A DNA stretch of 24,538 nt from an uncultured Actinomycetes bacterium (GTDB lineage Bacteria > Actinomycetota > Thermoleophilia > Solirubrobacterales > Solirubrobacteraceae): positions 1 through 24,538 of the forward strand of contig CALAQT010000261.1 in NCBI GenBank assembly GCA_937888775.1. Direction: 5' to 3'. The first letter of the stretch is position 1; every line of letters begins with the position of its first letter. The translations under genes were made by a program, and so were the position numbers. The notes beneath the pieces are model-generated. The model was given only the letters and a program-made list of their open reading frames with translations, had not been told where the DNA came from and did not search any database. Shown here one piece after another: positions 8,495 through 13,574 of the stretch.

Positions 8495-8764
8495 TTGCGG
8501 ACGGGCGCTTGGTTCTACGCGGCTGCTTTGAGCGTGACGTTCCTGATCGGAGTGCTCGCCGCGTTCGTGATCGGCGACGCCGCGGCGGCTACGGAACCGA
8601 GCACCCCCAAAGACATGGGTCGCGGTCCTCGACCTCCTCGCGGGAGCATTCATCGTGGTCTACGTCTGTGGACGGAGCGGCGAGCACGGATCATCGCTGC
8701 GGTCCTCCTCGTCCTGCTCGCAGCCTCGCTGCTGAGCCACGGCATCGCCGGGGTCACGAGCTGA
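8495..8764 (+). pseudogene. Remnant of a small multi-helix membrane protein (GAP/Sap-like?)
   Basis: One frame (TTG at 8495 to the stop ending at 8764) gives a first helix (AWFYAAALSVTFLIGVLAAFVIG) and a last helix (IIAAVLLVLLAASLL then SHGIAG). The stretch between is polar and Arg-rich. In the neighbouring frame that same stretch reads as a third helix (WVAVLDLLAGAFIVVYVCG). Dropping one base of the CCCCC run at 8604-8608 and restoring frame near 8665 joins all three helices. I take it as a gene with two compensating frame errors. The helix order and the closing helix resemble GAP/Sap-type small transporters, but this is weak. It sits directly before the MFS start, separated by 2 bp. Confidence 0.4.
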
Positions 8765-8766
8765 CG

Positions 8767-8850
8767 ATGGCGGACTCCTCCAAGAGCACGGCGGCGGCCG
8801 GCGCGGTCCTGCTGGCCCTGTGCGCGGGCCAGTTCCTGATGATGCTCGAC
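8767..8850 (+). pseudogene. 5' stub of a DHA2-type MFS drug exporter
   Basis: ATG at 8767 opens a start typical of 14-helix DHA2 (EmrB/QacA-like) exporters: a short polar leader then a first helix ending AGQFLMMLD. In intact relatives the sequence continues directly into the D1 motif (for example SSVMNVA). Here it diverges right after the Asp codon at 8848-8850 and stops at 8872-8874. The C-terminal third of the same kind of transporter lies on the same strand from about 12852. The gene was therefore interrupted and its central part, roughly 270-300 residues, lost. Confidence 0.7.
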
Positions 8851-8858
8851 AGGATTAG

Positions 8859-8867
8859 TACAACTCG
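8859..8867 (+). repeat. Left copy of 9-bp inverted repeat TACAACTCG
   Basis: Exact inverted partner of 12779-12787. It lies 8 bp after the point where MFS homology ends. The similarity fades on both sides, so this is a candidate end of the outer insertion only. Confidence 0.4.
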
Positions 8868-8879
8868 AAACTAAGACAC

Positions 8880-8907
8880 CACGGCCCCGGCAGACGCCAG
8901 GGCCGTG
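8880..8907. terminator. Stem-loop with 8-bp perfect stem
   Basis: CACGGCCC (8880-8887) pairs with GGGCCGTG (8900-8907) over a 12-nt loop. It lies between the outer 9-bp repeat and the transposon's left end. No T-run follows, so a terminator role is unproven; it could instead be part of the outer element's end. Confidence 0.35.
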
Positions 8908-8914
8908 AGGGTGG

Positions 8915-8934
8915 CTAGGAGGGTCTAGCGAAAC
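8915..8934 (+). repeat. Left terminal inverted repeat of the transposon
   Basis: It matches the inverted right end at 11850-11869 in 19 of 20 positions. It continues inward as TCA, giving TAGCGAAACTCA, which recurs inverted at 11835-11846. Confidence 0.75.
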
Positions 8935-9021
8935 TCAATGGCCCCGTAACGGCGGGGCCTCGACGGGGTCGGCGTCGTGACCGTACCCCGGAAGTCGCCC
9001 CTACCTACCCCACGCGGCGAC

Positions 9022-9774
9022 TCAGAGCACCTTGCGGAACGTGTCGAGGATGGCCGTCGCGGTTTGGAGGAGATCGGTCAGCGCTGGCACAACCGGCTCA
9101 CCCGCAAGAACCCCCGGCTCGCCGAGCGCTACCTCGATTTCGACATCCATTTTGCGATTTTCATTCGGCTTCGGTCCGCCGAAAAGCTCGTCGCCGTCTT
9201 TGAGCGGCAGCGCATGGCCGTCGGGTTTGATTCCGAGTCCAACAGGGCCGACCCACTGCATGAGTTTGGCGTAGCTGCTGAACGCCTCGATGAGCAGCTT
9301 GTGCTTGTCCGTGATGTCGAGGTAGTCGATGGCCCACAGCGCCTCATGGTTCCCTCCCTCGTACGGCTGGAGCGCAAGCAGGAGCTTGATAAACGGCTTG
9401 GGGGCTCCCTTTACCTTTCGGGCAACCAGGGAGTACCACTGCTGTTCGGTGGGGACGCTCGGTTTGCGCGAGATCGGGAACGCGGTCTCGATGGTGACCG
9501 TGCCCCCACCACTGCTGACGGCAGCGCAGGCGAGATGATCGAACGCGGTGCGCAGATTGTGGACAGCATCGCCCGTGACGAGGGAGATGGATGGGGGGAT
9601 CGGCGCGTTGATCCTGATGATGCCCTGGAAGCGCTCAGGGTTCTCCGGATCGTCCTGCTCGATGAGTGCATACGGTTCGGTAGCGTCGAACGCGGCGAGC
9701 TGCCTTTCGAGATCGTCGATGTGCTCTTTGGCCCGTTCGATCTTGAGGTCCACTCCGGTCAGGTCGGTCGGCAC
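9022..9774 (-). CDS. Transposon passenger protein of unknown function
   Basis: This 250-aa soluble protein has no signal peptide or membrane helix. An N-terminal helical, coiled-coil-like segment (KIERAKEHIDDLERQLAAF) precedes HNLRTAFDHLACA. That motif contains Arg-x4-His, the spacing of the HEPN RNase motif, but nothing else proves a HEPN fold. Later DKHKLLIEAF and a beta-rich C-terminus follow. I recognise the HNLR(T/S)AxDHLA pattern from uncharacterised bacterial proteins only. The GTG start at 9774 has no ribosome binding site but has TAGACT 7 nt upstream, so it should be expressed from its own leaderless promoter. It begins 10 bp after the transposase stop on the same strand and lies inside the transposon's inverted repeats. 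Confidence 0.75.
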   Translation of the reverse strand: MPTDLTGVDLKIERAKEHIDDLERQLAAFDATEPYALIEQDDPENPERFQGIIRINAPIPPSISLVTGDAVHNLRTAFDHLACAAVSSGGGTVTIETAFPISRKPSVPTEQQWYSLVARKVKGAPKPFIKLLLALQPYEGGNHEALWAIDYLDITDKHKLLIEAFSSYAKLMQWVGPVGLGIKPDGHALPLKDGDELFGGPKPNENRKMDVEIEVALGEPGVLAGEPVVPALTDLLQTATAILDTFRKVL

Positions 9775-9781
9775 GCACGCG

Positions 9782-9787
9782 AGTCTA
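9782..9787 (-). promoter_or_regulatory. -10 element TAGACT overlapping the transposase stop codon
   Basis: On the minus strand TAGACT occupies 9787-9782, seven bases before the passenger gene's GTG. Its first three bases are the TAG stop codon of the transposase. This is the same TANNNT-N7-start layout as at other leaderless genes here. Confidence 0.5.
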
Positions 9788-10912
9788 CGCCGCCAACGCG
9801 GCCTCCTGAGAGCGGTTCAGCGCGACCGTCAACTGGGCGAGGATCGTGAGGTTCGCGTGAAGGCGCACACGCTCGATCCTTCGCACCCGCAGGGGAGCGA
9901 GGCCCCATTCGTGCTTCAACCGCCCGAAGGCTCTCTCTACCGACGCGCGGCCCCGGTAGAGGCCTTTGAAGCGCAGAGTCTCGCGCGGGATGAGGGGGTG
10001 CAGTCGGTCGGCCTTGACCCACACAGACGCGGGCTTGCACTCGCCGGTCGGGCACCGCCACTTGGTCGCGTTCCGCTTGTGGTCGGCTCCGGCAAAGCGC
10101 CACTCGCCGTGCTCGCAGCAGGGCGGCTTGTGCTCTCCGCGTTTGACGGCGTGCGTCTGGCGCAGTGGGATCACCGGGACGATGGCTCGGCCACCGCACG
10201 CGTCATACACGGTCCCGGCGTCGTAGCCCTTGTCCATCGCACACGTCTCGGGGTCGATCCCGAGCGTGTGGAGCTTGTCCAGCAGCGGGGCGACGGTCAG
10301 CACTTCGTTTGTCTTGGCTGTCTCGATTCGCCACGCAAGCGGCAGGTCGGTCGCGGCGTCAACGGCCATGTGCAGGCGGTAGCCGTAGAAGCCGCCCCCC
10401 TTCCGCGTCGAGACGGCGGAGCGGTGGCCCCACGACGCATCCGGGTCGGAGTACGTCTCGCGTTCGGGTCCGCCCTTCGACGTGAAGCGCTGGCCGTTTG
10501 CGTAGGCGGGCATGTCAGAGGCGTCGATCGCCACGTCCTTGCCGATGCCGGGGTTTCGCTGCTTCAACTCCGCGACCACGCGGGCGATGCAGCCCTCAAA
10601 CAGATGCGCGTGGTCGCGGAGCTTCGCCGTAAAGCGGTAGCAGGCGTACACGGACGGCACGTCGCCATCGGGGGCGATCACGGCCACGAGGGCGAGGTGC
10701 TCTCGGACGAGCGCGACGGTGCGCGTCCACGTCGGCACGGTGTAGAGAGACTTCGCCAGCGCCATCCCGATCATCGACCGGAGCGGATAGCCGGGACGGC
10801 CCGTCCAGCGGGTCGCTTGAAGCTCGTCAATGAGCCGGGAGACCTCCGGTGAGGCGAGGATGTCCGACAGGTCTGAGGCGACGGATCGCCGTGCTACTTT
10901 CAACGTGGTCAT
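9785..10912 (-). CDS. DDE transposase, IS4/IS5 superfamily
   Basis: This full-length 375-aa transposase has an N-terminal DUF772-like helical domain (WTGRPGYPLRSMIGMALAKS, 36-55) and an RNase H-fold catalytic core. The likely DDE triad is Asp130 (VAIDASDMPAY), Asp227 (CAMDKGYDA) and Glu326 (RASVERAFGRLK, the usual Y/RxxxExxFxxLK region). A Cys/His cluster between the second and third acidic residues (Cys265, Cys266, His268, Cys287, Cys292) looks like a zinc-binding insert. AAGGAG lies about 10 nt before the ATG at 10912. The frame is intact and all catalytic residues are present, so it may be active. It lies between the inverted repeats at 8915-8934 and 11850-11869. Confidence 0.9.
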   Translation of the reverse strand: MTTLKVARRSVASDLSDILASPEVSRLIDELQATRWTGRPGYPLRSMIGMALAKSLYTVPTWTRTVALVREHLALVAVIAPDGDVPSVYACYRFTAKLRDHAHLFEGCIARVVAELKQRNPGIGKDVAIDASDMPAYANGQRFTSKGGPERETYSDPDASWGHRSAVSTRKGGGFYGYRLHMAVDAATDLPLAWRIETAKTNEVLTVAPLLDKLHTLGIDPETCAMDKGYDAGTVYDACGGRAIVPVIPLRQTHAVKRGEHKPPCCEHGEWRFAGADHKRNATKWRCPTGECKPASVWVKADRLHPLIPRETLRFKGLYRGRASVERAFGRLKHEWGLAPLRVRRIERVRLHANLTILAQLTVALNRSQEAALAA

Positions 10913-10934
10913 GGAGCGCTATCTCCTTGATCCG

Positions 10935-10965
10935 GACCCCCGGCGGCTCCAACCGCGCGGGGGTC
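10935..10965. terminator. GC-rich hairpin in the transposase leader, followed by AATTTT on the + strand
   Basis: GACCCCC (10935-10941) pairs with GGGGGTC (10959-10965); GCGG/CCGC extends the stem inside. On the + strand it is followed by AATTTT, so it could stop + strand transcription running antisense through the transposase gene. On the - strand it lies in the 5' leader just before the transposase ribosome binding site, where it could limit transposase expression from outside transcripts. Confidence 0.5.
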
Positions 10966-11022
10966 AATTTTGGCTCTAGAAAGCTAGAAACTACCAGTCG
11001 TGTCGGACGGAAAAACGGCGCA

Positions 11023-11060
11023 AATCGGGCTGTCGCCCGGGTCGCCCGCTCAGCCCGATT
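11023..11060. repeat. 10-bp perfect inverted repeat in the divergent transposase/cargo promoter region
   Basis: AATCGGGCTG (11023-11032) and CAGCCCGATT (11051-11060) are exact inverted copies with an 18-nt GC-rich spacer. The right arm touches the putative -35 element of the + strand cargo gene. It could be an operator for a dimeric regulator, a transposase-binding site, or a transcript hairpin. Confidence 0.55.
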
Positions 11061-11087
11061 GCTCCTTGGAGTCGATGCGCGTAGGCT
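11059..11087 (+). promoter_or_regulatory. Promoter TTGCTC-N17-TAGGCT for the cargo membrane protein gene
   Basis: TTGCTC (11059-11064) and TAGGCT (11082-11087) have 17-nt spacing, and the ATG follows 6 nt after the -10 element. With no ribosome binding site present, a leaderless transcript beginning at or next to the ATG is the likely mode. Confidence 0.55.
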
Positions 11088-11093
11088 CCGCAT

Positions 11094-11837
11094 ATGGACA
11101 CCTTCGACCGCCAAGTCGCGCGTTGGAGTGGCATCGTGGGCCTAATTGCGGGTGCTGGAGTCGTTATCACCTACGCGGGAGGTGCGATCTCGCAGATTCG
11201 CCATTTCCGTTGGTATTTCAAGGTGCCGCTGATCGTCTTCGCAGCGATCTTTGTGCTCGTTGTGGTTCTCCAGCTCGTGGTCTACGCCCGACACCGTGGA
11301 GATGCGTCTGGCGCGCAAGGATCGGCGATTCACGGCCCACAGCTCGTCCACTTTGGCGGCGGCTCTGCCACGGACGTAACTATTGAGGGCAACGTGATGA
11401 ACGTTGGTGAGTCAACTCCTGTTGAGGCGGTTTCGCCCATCCCGTCTAGTCCCGCGCTCTTGCTCGGGCTCGCAGACGAAATGGGGTCTGTGAGCGGCGA
11501 GGCGTTGGAGCGGTTGGGTCGCGGCGCGACCACAGACTCCGGCCTAGAGCGTACGCCAGAGGATCTTGCACGGGCCTGGGAGGAGGAGCGTGAGCGCCGA
11601 CACGCCGCGATGAACGACTATCGGGTGAACTTGCATCCCCGCGTAGTCCAGCTTTACGAGCAGGCACGATCGCGCGGCTATCCCGACCAGGAGCTTGACC
11701 GAGCGATTCGCGGCCCTGCGGCCAACGAAATCATGGCTGCAAGGGCATCGACGCGCCTTGGCGTTGTGGCCGAGCAAATTCGATTTGACGTAAGGCATGG
11801 CGAGCCCGAGGGGGAAACCGAGCATGGGAATGGCTGA
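11094..11837 (+). CDS. Transposon-borne membrane protein of unknown function
   Basis: The 247-aa product has two N-terminal transmembrane segments (about residues 12-32 and 44-63) followed by a long soluble domain. The soluble part has a short beta/Gly segment (FGGGSATDVTIEGNVMNVG, about 88-106), a proline-containing linker, and a charged helical C-terminus (LARAWEEERERRHAAMNDY, then LYEQARSRGYPDQELDRAI). I do not recognise the family. The start codon follows a -10 hexamer by 6 nt and lacks a ribosome binding site. It is divergent from the transposase, and its TGA stop at 11835-11837 is part of the right subterminal repeat, so the gene has been shaped to, or carried with, this element. Confidence 0.75.
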   Translation: MDTFDRQVARWSGIVGLIAGAGVVITYAGGAISQIRHFRWYFKVPLIVFAAIFVLVVVLQLVVYARHRGDASGAQGSAIHGPQLVHFGGGSATDVTIEGNVMNVGESTPVEAVSPIPSSPALLLGLADEMGSVSGEALERLGRGATTDSGLERTPEDLARAWEEERERRHAAMNDYRVNLHPRVVQLYEQARSRGYPDQELDRAIRGPAANEIMAARASTRLGVVAEQIRFDVRHGEPEGETEHGNG

Positions 11838-11869
11838 GTTTCGCTACTCGTTTCGCTCGACCCTCCTAG
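11835..11869 (-). repeat. Right terminal inverted repeat with an internal 12-bp duplication
   Basis: Bases 11850-11869 are the inverted copy of the left end (19/20). Bases 11835-11846 are an exact inverted copy of TAGCGAAACTCA from the left end. Compared with the left end, the right end carries 12 extra bases that repeat the AGCGAAAC core, so the two ends are not equivalent. Confidence 0.7.
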
Positions 11870-11941
11870 GGACTCTTTGTTTCCACCGCTAATCGTCAGC
11901 CGCTAGGGACGAAGTTTGCGATTCCGTTCAGGACGGCGGTC

Positions 11942-12196
11942 TCAGACCTCTCGTGAGGACCAGAGCACAGCCGAGACCAGCACCGATACAACCGCGACCG
12001 CCAGGCCGATGATCCAGCCCGCTACGTGCTGGGAGGCAAGGATCGCCCCGAGCGCGACGCCGATCCCGACGACCCCGCCCGTGGCCACCACGCGCACAAA
12101 TGCCGACTCCAGCGGCGGGCGTCGCTGACGCGCCGGCAGCATTGTCTCCGGCGCGTCACCGACCGGCGCACCGTGCTCGGAGGAGGAAGAACTCAT
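11942..12196 (-). CDS. Small two-helix membrane protein
   Basis: This is an 84-aa protein with a Ser-rich start (MSSSSSEHG), a basic stretch (ARQRRPP) and two hydrophobic helices (VVATGGVVGIGVALGAILA and AGWIIGLAVAVVSVLVSAVLW). Basic residues before helix 1 suggest the N-terminus is inside. ATG 12196 is preferred to GTG 12205 because TATCGT (12204-12209) lies 7 nt before it, as in other leaderless genes here. It lies outside the transposon but inside the insertion in the MFS gene. Function unknown. Confidence 0.6.
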   Translation of the reverse strand: MSSSSSEHGAPVGDAPETMLPARQRRPPLESAFVRVVATGGVVGIGVALGAILASQHVAGWIIGLAVAVVSVLVSAVLWSSREV

Positions 12197-12322
12197 GCAG
12201 CGCACGATACCCGATGGGCCTCAGGCCAGGCGTGTTTGCCCGCTGCCCTCAGCCGTGACACTTCTATGACACATGAGCTAGGTGGCGCTTGGCAACAACG
12301 GGTCCGCACACAGCAAAGCGTC

Positions 12323-12353
12323 CTTTGTGCTGACCGTCACAAAGATGTAGGTT
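12323..12353 (+). promoter_or_regulatory. Promoter with overlapping 7-bp inverted-repeat operator
   Basis: TTGTGC (12325-12330) and TAGGTT (12348-12353) have 17-nt spacing, a reasonable housekeeping-type promoter. CTTTGTG (12323-12329) and CACAAAG (12338-12344) form an exact inverted repeat with an 8-nt gap covering the -35 and spacer, a typical place for a repressor site. The next gene starts 30 nt downstream with a ribosome binding site. Confidence 0.5.
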
Positions 12354-12382
12354 GGTGGTTCACAACGAATGGAAGGCATCAC

Positions 12383-12526
12383 ATGGACCTCCTGCTCCTC
12401 GTCATCATCGTCTTGATAGTTCTGGGAATTGGAGGAGCGTTCGTGAGCCCGTTCGCGTTGTTGCTCCTCCTCGTCGTGCTCCTGCTGTTCGTCGGCCCGT
12501 ATCGCGGTCGTCGCGGGCGACTCTAA
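12383..12526 (+). CDS. 47-residue hydrophobic membrane protein
   Basis: The product is almost entirely hydrophobic: helix 1 (LLLLVIIVLIVLGIGGAFV), a Ser-Pro turn, helix 2 (FALLLLLVVLLLFVGPY) and a basic tail RGRRGRL. GGAAGG (12371-12376) lies 6 nt before the ATG. It resembles the many very small hydrophobic proteins of actinobacteria in general shape only (DUF3309/DUF5670-like). The upstream promoter with an operator-like repeat suggests regulated expression. Toxin-like, stress or structural roles are all possible and none is shown. Confidence 0.6.
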   Translation: MDLLLLVIIVLIVLGIGGAFVSPFALLLLLVVLLLFVGPYRGRRGRL

Positions 12527-12570
12527 GGGCTTGCGTGGCGAATCGCGGACCGCGAGCACCACGAGAGGAG

Positions 12571-12777
12571 TAGCATCGTGGCATGAGTTGGGAAGCCCCA
12601 GGTCGTGCGGTCGTAGTGGTGATCCACGAGCTAGATGGCGTCGTGCATCACTACACGCGCGACGAGGACGACGCAGGCGAAGGTATCTGGCGCGGTTCGG
12701 ACGCGTCGATCACGACCGCCGAGCTACTTGACGCGCTCACAAGGTCGCTACAGGCGCCCTACGTTGCACCGGAGTAG
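12571..12777 (+). CDS. Small acidic hypothetical protein (64 aa) with leaderless start
   Basis: The coding part is 12583-12777. The product is an acidic, soluble 64-residue protein (VVVVIHELDGVVHHYTRDED, then SITTAELLDALTRSLQ) with a beta-strand then helix pattern. TAGCAT at 12571-12576 lies 6 nt before the ATG, matching the leaderless layout seen elsewhere; GAGGAG at 12565-12570 is too far (12 nt) to be an ideal ribosome binding site. Its 3' end lies in one arm of a 12-bp inverted repeat. I do not recognise the family. Confidence 0.55.
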
Positions 12778-12806
12778 CCGAGTTGTAGTTGCGCCCTGTA
12801 GCGACC
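12743..12806. repeat. 12-bp perfect inverted repeat spanning the small gene's 3' end
   Basis: GGTCGCTACAGG (12743-12754) pairs exactly with CCTGTAGCGACC (12795-12806) across a 40-nt gap that contains the stop codon and the outer 9-bp repeat. There is no T-run. It may be a transcript hairpin or a recombination-site structure at the right edge of the insertion. Confidence 0.5.
12779..12787 (-). repeat. Right copy of 9-bp inverted repeat TACAACTCG
   Basis: Reads CGAGTTGTA on the + strand, the exact inverse of 8859-8867. MFS homology resumes about 65-70 bp to the right. Confidence 0.4.
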
Positions 12807-12851
12807 CCAGTGGCCCACGTCGGCTCAGGACCGCCAGGGCGGCGAAGGTGC

Positions 12852-13574
12852 CAGGGTGGCCTGTTCTTCGCGGTGCCCCTGTTCCTGTCCATCGCGCTCG
12901 GGCTCTCCGCGATCGAAACCGGAGTGCGCGTCCTGCCGCTTTCGATCACGCTGATCCTGGCCGCCGCCGGGATCCCGAAGTTCTTCCCCGACGCGTCGCC
13001 GCGGCGGGTCGTGCAGCTCGGCTTCCTCGCGCTGTTCACGGGTCTGGTGGTGCTGGTCGGCGCGCTCGACGCGGGTGCGGGGCCGGAGATAGTGACCTGG
13101 CCGATGCTGCTCGCGGGCCTCGGGATGGGCGCGTTGGGCTCGCAGCTCGGGAGCGTCACGGTCTCCTCGGTGCCCGATGAGTAGAGCGGCGAGGTGGGCG
13201 GCATCCAGAACACGATCACGAACCTCGGCATCTCCGTCGGCACGGCGCTCACGGGCGCGATTGTGATCGCCGCCTTGAGCACGTCGTTCCTGACCGGCGT
13301 CGAGCAGGACCCGGCGGTCCCCGCCTCGGTCAAATCGAAGGCCACGACTCAGCTCTCGGGTGGCGTCCCGTTCGTCTCGGACGCTGAATTGAAGACCGCG
13401 CTCGACCAGGCCCACGTGCCACCGGGGGCAACGGACGCGATCCTCGAAGAGAACGAAAAGGCACGCCTCGACGGACTGCGCACCGCGCTCTCGGTGCTGG
13501 CGATCTTCGCGCTGGCCGCGCTGGGCCTCAGCCGGCGGATCCCGACGGAGCAGCCGGCGGTGGAGCCAGCCTGA
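12852..13574 (+). pseudogene. 3' third of the DHA2-type MFS exporter, with an extra nonsense codon
   Basis: From about 12852 one frame encodes the C-terminal part of a 14-helix MFS exporter: GGLFFAVPLFLSIALGLS, then GVRVLPLSITLILAAAGIP, then VTWPMLLAGLGMGALGSQLG. A TAG at 13182-13184 interrupts the conserved PDE-Q-SGEVGG motif exactly where relatives have Gln, so CAG became TAG. The same frame then continues with GGIQNTITNLGISVGTALTG and the last helices to 13574. With the separated 28-codon 5' stub, the gene is clearly dead. Its end overlaps the 3' end of the P450 gene by 47 bp, tail to tail. Confidence 0.85.

Larger units (their letters stand above)
8915..11869. mobile_element. Transposon with 20-bp inverted repeats, DDE transposase and two passenger genes
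   Basis: The ends are CTAGGAGGGTCTAGCGAAAC on the left and its inverted copy with one mismatch on the right. Both start with CTAG, and similarity stops exactly outside it, as expected for a 4-bp CTAG target duplication (or TA within it) followed by a 16-bp repeat GAGGGTC(T/G)AGCGAAAC. The unit of about 2.95 kb holds, in order, an unknown gene (-), a transposase (-) and an unknown membrane protein gene (+). It is about twice the size of a simple IS with one such transposase, so the flanking genes are cargo. The membrane protein gene's stop codon lies inside the right subterminal repeat. I cannot assign it to a named element. Confidence 0.75.
8851..12851. mobile_element. Insertion (about 4 kb) replacing the middle of an MFS gene
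   Basis: The two halves of one MFS gene flank this block on the same strand, so the DNA between them is foreign to that gene. Just inside the left edge lies TACAACTCG (8859-8867), and its exact reverse complement is at 12779-12787 near the right edge. This 9-bp inverted pair may mark the ends, but the outer boundaries are not defined to the base. Inside are a 2.95-kb transposon with its own inverted repeats (8915-11869) and three small genes to its right. The block looks nested or composite. The loss of the middle of the MFS gene shows that insertion was accompanied or followed by deletion. Confidence 0.6.

Noticed and set aside
8940..8959. Hairpin GGCCCC/GGGGCC just inside the left transposon end as a terminator
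   Set aside because: Only a 6-bp stem without a T-run; such stems are common by chance at this GC content.
8977..10852. Long + strand frames opposite the passenger and transposase genes
   Set aside because: Antisense to genes with clear DDE motifs and starts; no domain of their own.
10976..10991. CTAGAAAGCTAGAAAC as an internal IS end, which would limit the IS to the transposase alone
   Set aside because: Resembles the TAGCGAAAC core only loosely, and no matching inverted partner is found near the transposase 3' end (9775-9785), where the passenger gene starts.
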